A program made the position numbers and the translations under genes. The notes below the pieces were generated by a model. The model had not been told where the DNA came from. It did no database searches and saw only the letters and a list, made by a program, of their open reading frames with translations. From positions 620,001 through 684,000 of the forward strand of contig NZ_JBEPOH010000002.1 in assembly GCF_040546685.1 (NCBI RefSeq): a stretch of DNA of 64,000 nt, read 5' to 3'. Shown here piece by piece: positions 43,581 through 52,457 of this stretch; the stretch's first letter is position 1, and each line of letters opens with the position of its first letter. The DNA is from Variovorax sp. OAS795. Lineage in GTDB: Bacteria > Pseudomonadota > Gammaproteobacteria > Burkholderiales > Burkholderiaceae_C.

Positions 43581-44392
43581 CGGCCTTGCGGCTGGCCGAG
43601 CGCGGCCAGGAAGTCCTCGATGGCATCGCAGCTCGCGCCGGGTGCGCTCAGGTGCGGGCAATGGCCGGTGTTGGCCACCACGCGCAGGGTCCCGTTCGGC
43701 AGCGTGCGCTGCATGTACTCGCCCACGGCCAACGGCGCGATCAGGTCGTCGGACGACTGGATCACGAGCGTGGGCGTCTGCAGCCGGGCCACGTCCCGGC
43801 GGTTGTCGGACAGGAAGGTGACCTTGGCGAACTGCTTCGCGATCTCGGGGTCGGTGCGGCAGAAGCTGGCGGTGAGCTCGGCGCCGAGTTCCGGCCGATC
43901 CGGCACGCCCATGATCGCGGGCGCCATGCTGCTGGCCCAGCCGAGATAGTTGCCTTCCAGCGTGTCGAGCAGCGACTCGATGTCCTCGCGCGTGAAGCCG
44001 CCGACGTAGCCGTCGTCATCGATATAGCACGGCGATGGGCCCACCATCATGTGCGCTGCGAAAGTGCCCGGCGCCTTGAGATCCGCCAGCATCCCGATCA
44101 TGGCGCTCACCGAATGCCCGACAAACAGCACCGGGCCGCTGCCGAACTCGCCGGCGATCTCCAGCAGGTCGTCGGCATACCCTTGCAGCTGCGAATACTT
44201 CGCCTTGTCGTAGGCGCCCAGATCGGATTGGCCCGAGCCGACAAGGTCGAAGGTCACCACGCGAAAACGCCCGGCGAACCTCGGCGCCATGAAGCGCCAC
44301 ATGTTCTGGTCGCAGCCGAAACCGTGAGCGAAGATCATCGTTCGCTCTCCCTCGCCGGAGACACGAACGTTGTTGCGTTGCTGGATGTTCAC
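43577..44392 (-). CDS. RsbQ-like alpha/beta hydrolase
   Basis: A 271-residue hydrolase that closely follows B. subtilis RsbQ and its D14/KAI2 relatives: FAHGFGCDQNMWR, FDLVGSGQSDL, the nucleophile in VGHSVSAMIGML (Ser94), MVGPSPCYIDDDGYVGGF, SSDDLIAPL (Asp) and GHCPHLSAP (His). The start is a GTG at 44392; the upstream open frame has no homology. RsbQ is required to activate the PAS-domain phosphatase RsbP. The overlap with the PAS kinase gene suggests that this hydrolase makes, binds or destroys the kinase's PAS ligand. No known signal compound can be inferred. Confidence 0.88.
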   Translation of the reverse strand: MNIQQRNNVRVSGEGERTMIFAHGFGCDQNMWRFMAPRFAGRFRVVTFDLVGSGQSDLGAYDKAKYSQLQGYADDLLEIAGEFGSGPVLFVGHSVSAMIGMLADLKAPGTFAAHMMVGPSPCYIDDDGYVGGFTREDIESLLDTLEGNYLGWASSMAPAIMGVPDRPELGAELTASFCRTDPEIAKQFAKVTFLSDNRRDVARLQTPTLVIQSSDDLIAPLAVGEYMQRTLPNGTLRVVANTGHCPHLSAPGASCDAIEDFLAALGQPQGR

Positions 44393-44483
44393 AGAGCGGT
44401 CCTCGAGCCTCCGAAAGAGTTCATTTTGCGCCCTGCCGGCCCCCTCCTCCGGCGCGCCTTCCTGCGCCGGTCGAACGGCTCCG

Positions 44484-45599
44484 CTATCGTTGTCCGAACG
44501 CGGCGCCCTCGAACAGGTCCTGGTACTCGCGCGGCTGCGACCGCCAGTACTGCCGGGGTGCGAACACGTGCGCGCCCAGCTTCGCGGCGGCATGCCACGG
44601 CCAGCGCGGGTCGTACAGCATCGCGCGTGCCAGCGAGACGGCGTCGGCCTCGCCGTTCGCGACGATGCTTTCCGCCTGCTCGGCCTCGGTGATCAGCCCG
44701 ACCGCGATGGTGGGGAGGCCGACCTCGGCCTTCACCCGCTGCGCATAAGGCACCTGGTAGCCCGGGCCCAGCTTGATCGCCTGCTGGGGCGAGACGCCAC
44801 CGGTCGACACATGCACGGCCGCGCTGCCGCGGGCCTTGAGCGCGTGGGCCAGCGCGAGCGTGCCTTCGATGTCCCAGCCGCCGGGCACCCAATCGGTGGC
44901 CGAGACCCGCATCCACACCGGCTTGTCCGCGGGGAATTCGGCGCGCACGGCATCGAACACCTCCAGCGGGAAGCGCATGCGGTTCTCCAGGCTGCCGCCG
45001 TATTCGTCGGCCCGATGGTTCGCGATCGGCGACAGGAACTGGTGCAGCAGGTAGCCGTGGGCGCCATGCACCTCGATGCCGTCCAGGCCCAGCCGCGCCG
45101 CACGCCGCGTGGCGACCACGAATTCGTCGCGCACGCGCCGCAGCCCGTCGCAGTCGAGCGCCATGGGCGCGTCTTCGCCCTCTGCATGCGGCACGGCGCT
45201 GGGCGCTTCGGTCTTCCAGCCGCCGGGCTCGCCGGGGCGGATCTGCACGCCGCCCTCCCAGGGCGCCCGGCTCGAGCCCTTGCGGCCGGCGTGCGAAAGC
45301 TGGACCGCGAGCGCCATGGGCGAGTGCGCGCGCACGGCATCCAGCACGCGGCGCAAGGCCGACTCGTTTGCGTCGGCGTACAGGCCCAGGTCCTGCGGCG
45401 AGATGCGGCCCGTGGCCGACACGGCCGTGGCCTCGAGGATCAGCAGCCCCGCGCCGGAAAGCGCGAGGTGGCCCAGGTGGATCATGTGCCAGTCGGTGGC
45501 GCACCCTTCGTCGGCCGAGTACTGGCACATCGGCGCAATGACGATGCGGTTGGGCAGCGCCAGCCCGTCCAACGACCACGGCTCGAACAGTCGGCTCAT
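44484..45599 (-). CDS. Old Yellow Enzyme-family NADH:flavin oxidoreductase
   Basis: A 371-residue TIM-barrel flavoenzyme of the YqjM/XenA group. IVIAPMCQYSADEG carries the FMN-contacting Cys, LSHAGRKGSSRAPWEG follows, and HGAHGYLLHQFLSP holds the HxxH substrate pair. It reduces activated alkenes (enones) or nitro-compounds with NAD(P)H, probably to detoxify electrophiles. It is 85 bases after the long Liv/oxidoreductase operon and 92 before the hydrolase gene, so its transcription unit is uncertain. Confidence 0.9.
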   Translation of the reverse strand: MSRLFEPWSLDGLALPNRIVIAPMCQYSADEGCATDWHMIHLGHLALSGAGLLILEATAVSATGRISPQDLGLYADANESALRRVLDAVRAHSPMALAVQLSHAGRKGSSRAPWEGGVQIRPGEPGGWKTEAPSAVPHAEGEDAPMALDCDGLRRVRDEFVVATRRAARLGLDGIEVHGAHGYLLHQFLSPIANHRADEYGGSLENRMRFPLEVFDAVRAEFPADKPVWMRVSATDWVPGGWDIEGTLALAHALKARGSAAVHVSTGGVSPQQAIKLGPGYQVPYAQRVKAEVGLPTIAVGLITEAEQAESIVANGEADAVSLARAMLYDPRWPWHAAAKLGAHVFAPRQYWRSQPREYQDLFEGAAFGQR

Positions 45600-45683
45600 G
45601 CGTTTCTCCTTTTCATTTCCCGATGCTACCCACGGGCAGCATCCCGCGCAGCGCAGCGAGATTTCGGAACGCGCTGGTTGGCA

Positions 45684-47282
45684 CTATCGGTGGGAAGCAT
45701 CCTCCAGGATCAGGTCGGCCGCCTTTTCCGCGACCATCATGACGGCCGCCTGGATGTTGCCGGACACCATGCGGGGCATCACGGACGCATCGACGATGCG
45801 CAGTCCGCTCATCCCGCGCACGCGCAGGCGCAGGTCGACCACCGCGGCATCGTCCTCTCCCATGCGGCAGGTGCCGATGGGGTGATAGATCGTCTGCCCG
45901 TTCTGGCGCGCGAACGCGAGCCAGTCCGCATCGCTGCGAACCGGAGACCCCGGGCTCATCTCCTCGACCACGTGGCGCCGCAGCGCCGGGCGCTCGACGA
46001 TGCGCCGAGCGATCTGCATGCTGCGCACCATGCATTCCTGGTCGACCGGGCTCGAAAGAAAGTTCGGCCGGATGGACGGTCCCGCGCACGGGTCTTTCGA
46101 CTTGATGTGGATGGTCCCGACCGATTCGGGCCGCAGCTGCGTCACACCGATCGTCATGCCGGGCAGCTTGTCGAGCACCCGCTCGGCGGCGTTGGCATAG
46201 CTCGCGTGCATGAAGAAATATTGCGCGTCGGCCGTCGGCATCTCGGGCCTGGTTTTCACGAAAGCGTTCACCAGGCCGGTTCCCAGCGTGAGGATGCCGG
46301 TGCGGCGTGCGTAGTATTCCGACACGGCGAGGCCGAGGCGCCAGCTGCGCGACATCTCGTTGAGCGTGACGGCCGCCTTCACGCGCCAGTTCATGCGGGT
46401 GCAGAAATGGTCGATGTAGTTCTCGCCCACGCCGCGCAAGCCGTGGCGCACCGCGATGCCGTAGGACTGGAGCAGTTCGGCGCGGCCGATGCCCGACAGC
46501 TCGAGCAATTGCGGGGACTGGATCGCACCGGCGGCAAGAACGACTTCCGCGCGGGCGGTGACCGTGCTCTCCACGCCGTTGCGTCGGTAGGTCACGCCCG
46601 TGCAGCGCTTGCCGTCGATCTCCAGCCGCAGCACGTGCGCATGCGTCACCACGGTCAGGTTCCCGCGCTTCAGGGCGGGCCGCAGGTAGCCGTCGTAAAC
46701 GCTCCAGCGCTTGCCGCCGCTTTGCGTCACCTGGTAGTAGCCCACGCCTTCCTGGCGCCCGGCGTTGTAGTCTTCGTTGAAGGGCAGGCCATCTTCCTGC
46801 GCCGCGCGGACGAAGGCGTCGGAGATCGGGAAGCGTTCGCGCACCTGCGCGAGCTTCATCGGCCCGTCGTGTCCACGCGTGGGGCCGCCCTTGTCGTAGT
46901 TCTCGAGCTTGCGAAAGTAGGGCTCCACGTCCTTCCACCCCCAGCCGCGCGCACCGGCATCGCGCCAGGCGTCGTAGTCGCCGGCCTGGCCGCGCACGTA
47001 CACCATGCCGTTGATGAGCGTGGAGCCGCCCAGGCCCTTGCCGCGTGGCACCGCGATCACGCGGCCGTTGGTGTTCTCCTCGGCCTCGGTCTGGAAGCGC
47101 CAGTTGTATTGCGTGTTGGTCAGCAGCTTGCTGAAGCCCGCGGGAATGTCGATCCACATGCTCGCGGGTTCGCCGCCGGCCTCCAGCATGAGCACGCGGT
47201 GTCGGCCGGAGGCGGTGAGCCGGTTGGCCAGGATGCAGCCGGCGGTGCCGCCGCCGACGATGATGTAGTCGTAGGGTTCCAT
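45684..47282 (-). CDS. GMC-family FAD-dependent alcohol oxidoreductase
   Basis: A 532-residue glucose-methanol-choline oxidoreductase. The FAD motif IIVGGGTAGCILANRL is at the N-terminus, then GGSTLINGMVYVRGQ (GMC signature 1), ELSGIGRAELL (signature 2) and the active-site YHPIGTCRMG with the catalytic His. Related to choline dehydrogenase and aliphatic or aromatic alcohol dehydrogenases. It is the last gene of the operon, 2 bases after the FAD-linked oxidase. Expected to make an aldehyde for the ALDH in the same operon, but the alcohol is unknown. Confidence 0.9.
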   Translation of the reverse strand: MEPYDYIIVGGGTAGCILANRLTASGRHRVLMLEAGGEPASMWIDIPAGFSKLLTNTQYNWRFQTEAEENTNGRVIAVPRGKGLGGSTLINGMVYVRGQAGDYDAWRDAGARGWGWKDVEPYFRKLENYDKGGPTRGHDGPMKLAQVRERFPISDAFVRAAQEDGLPFNEDYNAGRQEGVGYYQVTQSGGKRWSVYDGYLRPALKRGNLTVVTHAHVLRLEIDGKRCTGVTYRRNGVESTVTARAEVVLAAGAIQSPQLLELSGIGRAELLQSYGIAVRHGLRGVGENYIDHFCTRMNWRVKAAVTLNEMSRSWRLGLAVSEYYARRTGILTLGTGLVNAFVKTRPEMPTADAQYFFMHASYANAAERVLDKLPGMTIGVTQLRPESVGTIHIKSKDPCAGPSIRPNFLSSPVDQECMVRSMQIARRIVERPALRRHVVEEMSPGSPVRSDADWLAFARQNGQTIYHPIGTCRMGEDDAAVVDLRLRVRGMSGLRIVDASVMPRMVSGNIQAAVMMVAEKAADLILEDASHR

Positions 47283-47284
47283 GT

Positions 47285-48685
47285 TCACCGTGCCTCCGAT
47301 GTTGCGGCCATGACCTTGCCGGGGTTCATCGTCCCGGCCGGATCGAGCGCCGCCTTGACGCGGCGCGCCAGCCTCAGCTCCGGCGCGGAGCGGCACCGTT
47401 CGAGTTCGTTCACGCGGTACTGGCCGATGCCGTGTTCGGCCGAGATGCTGCCGTGGTGCTTCACGACCAGGTCGTGGACCAGCGCGTTGAGCGCCGGGCC
47501 ATCGCAGGAGGGCGGCACGACCACGTTGTAGTGGATGTTGCCGTCGCCCGCATGTCCGAAGGCATTGATGCGCGAGCCGGGAAATGCGCTCGCCACCGCG
47601 GCATCGGCGTCGCGCAGGAACGCGGGGATGGCGGAGATCGGCACGGAGACGTCGTGCTTGAGCGAGCGCCCCTCGCGTGACTCGGCCTCGGTGATGGATT
47701 CGCGCAGCAGCCAGAGCTCGCCTTCCTGCCGCTCCGATTCGGCGATGACGCCGTCCGTCGCATCGCCCTCTTCGAGCACCGTGCCAAGCAGCGCTTCCAC
47801 CGCATCGCGCAGGCCGGGAAGGCACGAGCTCGCTTCCAGCAGCACGAACCATTCGGCGGGCGCCAGCGGCGTCTTGAGGCCCTGGTGCCGCTCGACCAGC
47901 TCGAGCGCGGCGCCGGACATCAGCTCGAAGGCGTTGAGCGTCTCGCCGATCTGTTGCCGCGCCGCGCGAAGCACTTTCAACGCGGCGTCGGCGCCGGGCA
48001 CGGCCAGGAGCGCCGTGACACGATGCAGCGACTGCGGTGCAAGCTGCAGCACCGCCGCCGTGACGATGCCGAGCGTGCCTTCGGTGCCGATGAACCACTG
48101 CTTCCAGTCGTAGCCGGCGTTGTCCTTGCGCAGGCGGCGCAGCCCGTTCACCACCTCGCCCCCGGCGGTCACGACTTCGAGGCCGAGCACGCGCGCCCTG
48201 GCCATGCCATGGCGCAGCACGTTCGTGCCGCCGGCGTTGGTCGAGAGCACGCCGCCGATCTGCGCCGACCCTTCCGCGGCCAGGCTGATCGGCAGCATCA
48301 GGCCCGCGGCCTCCGCGGCTTCCTGCGCGGTCTGGAGGATGCAGCCCGCTTCGACTTCCATCGTTTCGCCGAGCACGTCGATGTCGCGAATGGCGCGCAT
48401 GCGCGCAAGCGACAGCACCACCTGCCGGCCGCTGCCGTCGGGCGTCGCACCGCCGGAGAGGCCGGTGTTGCCGCCGTGCGGCACGACCGCGATGCCCTGG
48501 CTCGCGCAAAGGCGCACCACGGCCGCGACTTCATCGGTGCTTCGCGGCAGCACGGCGCAGCGCGCCTGGCCCTTGAACACATGGCGCCAGTCGACGTTGT
48601 AGTTGTCGAGGTCGGCCGCGTCGGCGACCACGCCGCGTTCACCGGCAATGGCGCGCAGGGCGTCGAGGAATTGCGCGTCGGTCAT
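47285..48685 (-). CDS. FAD-linked oxidase, GlcD/D-2-hydroxyacid dehydrogenase type
   Basis: A 466-residue VAO-fold flavoprotein: FAD_binding_4 domain with PHGGNTGLSGGATPD and IGGVLSTNAGGTNVLRHG, and a C-terminal FAD-oxidase_C domain with NAFGHAGDGNIHYNV and SAEHGIGQYR. This is the D-lactate/glycolate/2-hydroxyglutarate dehydrogenase family, feeding electrons to quinone or an electron-transfer flavoprotein. Overlaps the AroE-like gene by ATGA. The substrate is probably a D-2-hydroxyacid of the pathway. Confidence 0.9.
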   Translation of the reverse strand: MTDAQFLDALRAIAGERGVVADAADLDNYNVDWRHVFKGQARCAVLPRSTDEVAAVVRLCASQGIAVVPHGGNTGLSGGATPDGSGRQVVLSLARMRAIRDIDVLGETMEVEAGCILQTAQEAAEAAGLMLPISLAAEGSAQIGGVLSTNAGGTNVLRHGMARARVLGLEVVTAGGEVVNGLRRLRKDNAGYDWKQWFIGTEGTLGIVTAAVLQLAPQSLHRVTALLAVPGADAALKVLRAARQQIGETLNAFELMSGAALELVERHQGLKTPLAPAEWFVLLEASSCLPGLRDAVEALLGTVLEEGDATDGVIAESERQEGELWLLRESITEAESREGRSLKHDVSVPISAIPAFLRDADAAVASAFPGSRINAFGHAGDGNIHYNVVVPPSCDGPALNALVHDLVVKHHGSISAEHGIGQYRVNELERCRSAPELRLARRVKAALDPAGTMNPGKVMAATSEAR

Positions 48686-49497
48686 GATCCGGCTGCCTCT
48701 TCTGCTGGCACGCCCATGAACGCGGCCATCAGCGCGACCTGGCTCGCCAGCATCGGCGCACCGAAATGCACGCGGCACCCTTTGGCGCGTGCCGCCCGCA
48801 GCAGCGGCGTCTCGGCAGGTTGCATGACGATCTCGGCGACGATCTGGTCGACCGACAGCCGCTCGCTGTCCAGCGGCAGCGCATCGCCGTCGCGCAGGCC
48901 GAGCGACGTGCCGTTGACCACCAGGTCGTGTTGCGAGGGGTCGTCGCTTCCGGGCTGCATCGGCACGCCCGGAAAATCCTCTTGCAGGCGGGCGATGAGT
49001 TCCCGGGCCTTGGCCGGTGTGCGGTTCGCGATCGTGAGGCGCGAGATGCCAGCCTGCGCCAGCGCATAGGCGATCGCGCTCGCTGCGCCGCCGGCTCCGG
49101 CAAGATAGGCGGACAGGCCCGCAGGCTCGATGCCTGCGCTGCGCAGTCCGCCGACAAAGCCTTCGCCGTCGAGCATGCCGCCCGACAGGCGGCCCTCGGC
49201 GCTGCGGCGCACCACGTTGACGGCGCCGATGCGCCGCGCGGCCGGCGTCAGCTCGTCGCACAGCGCGGGCATGGCCGTCTTGTGCGGCACCGTCACGACG
49301 AAGCCGCCGAGGTTGCGCATGCGGCGCAGCCCGTCGACCATGGCCGCAAGGCCCTCCGCGCCGACATGGATCGGCACCATGACGCCGTCGAAGCTGCGCG
49401 CGTCCAGCAGGCGGTTGATGCCTTGCGGCGTCTTCACGTGATGGATCGGGTCGGCCAGGATGCCGAAGATCCGCGTGTTTCCGGTGATGTCGGTCAT
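48682..49497 (-). CDS. AroE-like shikimate/quinate dehydrogenase paralogue
   Basis: A 271-residue protein with the shikimate dehydrogenase fold: VVTVPHK carries the catalytic Lys, GGMLDGEGF the catalytic Asp, and AGAGGAASAIAYAL with IANRTPAKA bind NADP. However, the N-terminal substrate pocket that in AroE reads SxSP is here HVKTPQGINRL, so the two serines that hold shikimate are not present. Together with its catabolic operon this indicates an altered substrate, not biosynthetic AroE. ATG 49497 is favoured over 49551. Confidence 0.85.
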   Translation of the reverse strand: MTDITGNTRIFGILADPIHHVKTPQGINRLLDARSFDGVMVPIHVGAEGLAAMVDGLRRMRNLGGFVVTVPHKTAMPALCDELTPAARRIGAVNVVRRSAEGRLSGGMLDGEGFVGGLRSAGIEPAGLSAYLAGAGGAASAIAYALAQAGISRLTIANRTPAKARELIARLQEDFPGVPMQPGSDDPSQHDLVVNGTSLGLRDGDALPLDSERLSVDQIVAEIVMQPAETPLLRAARAKGCRVHFGAPMLASQVALMAAFMGVPAEEAAGS

Positions 49498-49501
49498 GAT
49501 T

Positions 49502-50947
49502 TCAGGCCTGCGTGTAGGTGGTCTTGACGGCCGTGTAGAACTCGCGCGCATAGGCGCCCTGCTCCCGCGATCCGTAGCTGGAGCCCTTGCGGCCGCCGAA
49601 TGGCGCGTGGTAGTCCACGCCGGCGGTCGGCACGTTCACCATCACCATGCCGGCCGTGGAGTTGCGCTTGAAGTCGCTCGCATGCTTGAGCGAGGTCGTG
49701 CAGATGCCGGAAGACAGGCCGAACTCCGTGTCGTTGGCCACCGCCAGCGCCTCGTCGTAGCTTGCGACCCGGATGACGCTGGCCACCGGGCCGAACACCT
49801 CTTCGCGGTTCACGCGCATCGCGTTGTGGGTGTCGACGATCAGCGCGGGCGACAGGTAGAAGCCCGGGTGCTCGCGCTCGAGCAGCTCGCCGCCCGCAAC
49901 CAGGCGGCCGCCCTCCTCCTTGGCGTTGGCAATGTAGAAGCAGTCCTGGTCGAGCTGGTCCTTCGAGGCCACCGGACCGATGTCGGTGCCGTCCTTCAAT
50001 GCATGGTCGGTGCGAAGCTTCGCCATGCGTTCGACCATGGCCGCGACGAAGCGGTCATGGATGCCGTCCTGCACGATGAGCCGGCTGGAGCCGGTGCAGC
50101 GCTGGCCGGTCGAGAAGAACGAGCCGTTCACCGCCACCGAGACCGCCTGTTCCAGGTCCGCATCGTCGAGGATCACCAGCGGATTCTTGCCGCCCATCTC
50201 CAGCTGTACCTTGGCGCCGCGCTCCATGCAGCGCAGGCCGATCTGCCGGCCGGTCGAGGTCGAACCGGTGAAGGTCATCGCCCGCACCTTGGGCGAATTG
50301 ACCATCGCGTTGCCGACCTTCGAGCCCGCGCCCATCACCAGGTTGAAGACGCCTGCGGGCAATGCGCCCGCACGCACGATGATCTCCGACAGCGCCCAGG
50401 CGCTGCCGGGCACCAGGTCCGCGGGCTTGAACACCACGGTGTTGCCGTAGGCCAGCGCGGGTGCGATCTTCCATGCGGGAATCGCGATCGGAAAGTTCCA
50501 CGGCGTGATGATGCCGATGACGCCCTCGGCCTCGCGCACCACGTCCACCTCCACGCCCGCGCGGATCGATGCGAGCTTTTCGCCGCCCAGGCGCAACGCC
50601 TCGCCGGCAAAGAACTTGAACACGCGGCCCGCGCGCGTCGCTTCGCCGATGCCCTCGGCCAGCGTCTTGCCCTCTTCGCGCGAGAGCAGGCGGCCCAGCT
50701 CGTCGCGGCGCGCGAGGATCTCGCTGCCGATGCGGTCCAGGGCGTCGGAGCGTTCTTCCGCCGTCTTTCGCTGCCACGAGAGTCGCGCGTCGAAGGCCGC
50801 ATCGATCGCCTGCAGTACCTGCGCCTCGCTGGCGCGCGCGTACTCGCCGACGACATCGCGCGTGTCGGACGGATTGATGTTGCGGTTCACGTCCGCACCG
50901 GCGAGCCATTCGCCGGCAATGTAGTTCGCCTTGGGTTGTGCAGTCAT
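49502..50947 (-). CDS. NAD(P)+-dependent aldehyde dehydrogenase
   Basis: A 481-residue ALDH: TPWNFPIAIPAWK, FTGSTSTGRQI, Glu250 in LEMGGKNPL and the catalytic Cys284 in TGQRCTGSS. Length and motifs are those of the semialdehyde/glutarate-type ALDH group. It lies 4 bases before the AroE-like gene and 24 after the SDR, in the Liv operon. Probably oxidises a semialdehyde made by the GMC enzyme or the SDR. Confidence 0.92.
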   Translation of the reverse strand: MTAQPKANYIAGEWLAGADVNRNINPSDTRDVVGEYARASEAQVLQAIDAAFDARLSWQRKTAEERSDALDRIGSEILARRDELGRLLSREEGKTLAEGIGEATRAGRVFKFFAGEALRLGGEKLASIRAGVEVDVVREAEGVIGIITPWNFPIAIPAWKIAPALAYGNTVVFKPADLVPGSAWALSEIIVRAGALPAGVFNLVMGAGSKVGNAMVNSPKVRAMTFTGSTSTGRQIGLRCMERGAKVQLEMGGKNPLVILDDADLEQAVSVAVNGSFFSTGQRCTGSSRLIVQDGIHDRFVAAMVERMAKLRTDHALKDGTDIGPVASKDQLDQDCFYIANAKEEGGRLVAGGELLEREHPGFYLSPALIVDTHNAMRVNREEVFGPVASVIRVASYDEALAVANDTEFGLSSGICTTSLKHASDFKRNSTAGMVMVNVPTAGVDYHAPFGGRKGSSYGSREQGAYAREFYTAVKTTYTQA

Positions 50948-50971
50948 GGTGATTCCAGTGGTGTTCAGGGG

Positions 50972-51751
50972 TCAGGTCATCAGCCAGCCGCCGGCGACAT
51001 CGATCACCTGGCCGGTGATGAAGCCCGATCTCGGCGAGCTGAGGAACAGGCAGGCATCGGCCACTTCGACCGGCTTGCCCAGCCGCCGCAAGGGGGTGAC
51101 GCGGATCACGGCATCGTTGGCCTCGCGCGGCGCGCCGGCCACCATCGGCGTGTCGATGCGGCCGGGGGCCAGCGCATTGACCGTGATCCCGTGCGGGCCC
51201 AGTTCACCCGCGAGGTGGCGCGTCATGCCGATCAGCGCGGCCTTGGTGGTGCCGTAGTGCGCGGCCACGATGTCCAGGTAGGCCTTGCCCGCCACCGAGG
51301 ACATCGACACGATGCGGCCGAACTTGCGGTCCACCATGCCGGGCGTGAGCCGCCGCGCAAAGTTGAAGACGCTGTGCAGGTTGACATCGACCACGCGGTG
51401 CCATTCGGCCGGGTCCATCTGCCAGATCGGCGCCGGCCTGCCCGCGTGCTTGGGCGAGATGCCGGCGTTGTTGACCAGGGTGTCGATGGGGCCGAGCGCG
51501 GCCTCGATGGCGCCGCAGGCGGCATCGCATGCATCGAAACTCGCCACGTCGGCTTGCGCGAAGTGGACGCGGTGGCCGGCGGAAGCCAGCCTGGCGGCCA
51601 GCGCCTGCCCGGAAGCCGCATCGAAGTCCACGAGCCCCACCGCCGCGCCGTCGGCGGCATAGCGTTCGGCAATGGCCGTGCCGATGCCGCCCGCGGCGCC
51701 GGTGACGAGAACCACCCGGCCGCGGTGTTCGAGGTGTTGCAGTGCATCCAT
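50972..51751 (-). CDS. Short-chain dehydrogenase/reductase
   Basis: A 259-residue classical SDR: cofactor motif TGAAGGIGTAIAERY (residues about 17-31), NNAGISPKHAG, catalytic Ser in VSMSSVAGKAY and YxxxK in HYGTTKAAL. The acidic residue after the second strand (VDFD) points to NAD(H). ATG 51751 is just before the livF stop. It is part of the operon; its substrate is unknown. Confidence 0.9.
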   Translation of the reverse strand: MDALQHLEHRGRVVLVTGAAGGIGTAIAERYAADGAAVGLVDFDAASGQALAARLASAGHRVHFAQADVASFDACDAACGAIEAALGPIDTLVNNAGISPKHAGRPAPIWQMDPAEWHRVVDVNLHSVFNFARRLTPGMVDRKFGRIVSMSSVAGKAYLDIVAAHYGTTKAALIGMTRHLAGELGPHGITVNALAPGRIDTPMVAGAPREANDAVIRVTPLRRLGKPVEVADACLFLSSPRSGFITGQVIDVAGGWLMT

Positions 51752-51752
51752 G

Positions 51753-52457
51753 TCAATGCCCCAGGTAGGCGCGCCGCACATGCGGGTTGGCGAGCAGCTC
51801 GGCGCCGGTGCCCGTCAGGGTGATGGTGCCGTTCTCCAGCACGTAGCCGCGGTCGGCCAGCTTGAGGGTGTGGAAGACGTTCTGCTCGACCAGCAGCACG
51901 GTGGTGCCGCGCGATGCGACCAGGCGCACCACGTCGAACATCTGCTCCACCAGCAGCGGCGAGAGGCCAAGCGAGGGCTCGTCCATGATCAGGAGCTTGG
52001 GCCCGGCCATCATGCCGCGCGCTATCGCCACCATCTGCTGTTCGCCGCCCGAGAGCGACCCGGCAAGCTGGGGCAGCCGCTCCTTCACGCGCGGGAAGAT
52101 CTTCAGGACTTCATCGAGGCGCTTGTCGCGGTCGCGCCGCGCCGCGTGCTTGTAGGCACCCATGAGCAGGTTCTCGCGCACGGTCAGGAACGCGAACAGC
52201 TGCCGGCCCTCGGGCACCATGGTGACGCCGAGCTCGACGATCTCGTGCGGCGCCCGGCCCGTGAGCCTTGCGCCTTCGAATTCGATGGTGCCGCCGGGGG
52301 TCGGGATGAGGCCGCACAGCGCCTTGAGCGTCGTCGTCTTGCCCGCGCCGTTGGCACCGACCAGCGTCACGACCTCGCCCTTCCGGACGTCGAGCGAGAC
52401 GCCCCGCAGGACTTCGCTCTTGCCGTAGCCGGCACAGATATCACGCAGCTTGAGCAT
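51753..52457 (-). CDS. livF: Branched-chain-amino-acid-type ABC ATPase (LivF)
   Basis: A 234-residue ATPase: Walker A GANGAGKTT, signature LSGGEQQMVAIAR, Walker B LLIMDEPSLGLSP, and the switch His in LLVEQNVF. It partners with the fused LivM-LivG and LivH. It overlaps the fused gene by 17 bases. The transporter probably carries an amino-acid-like or aromatic compound, since HAAT-type transporters in Burkholderiales often move aromatics. Confidence 0.93.
   Translation of the reverse strand: MLKLRDICAGYGKSEVLRGVSLDVRKGEVVTLVGANGAGKTTTLKALCGLIPTPGGTIEFEGARLTGRAPHEIVELGVTMVPEGRQLFAFLTVRENLLMGAYKHAARRDRDKRLDEVLKIFPRVKERLPQLAGSLSGGEQQMVAIARGMMAGPKLLIMDEPSLGLSPLLVEQMFDVVRLVASRGTTVLLVEQNVFHTLKLADRGYVLENGTITLTGTGAELLANPHVRRAYLGH

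Noticed and set aside
44370..47531. Plus-strand open frame of about 1050 codons across OYE and GMC genes
   Set aside because: Composition is that of high-GC antisense (Ala/Arg/His/Gly), and it crosses two well-defined minus-strand enzymes.
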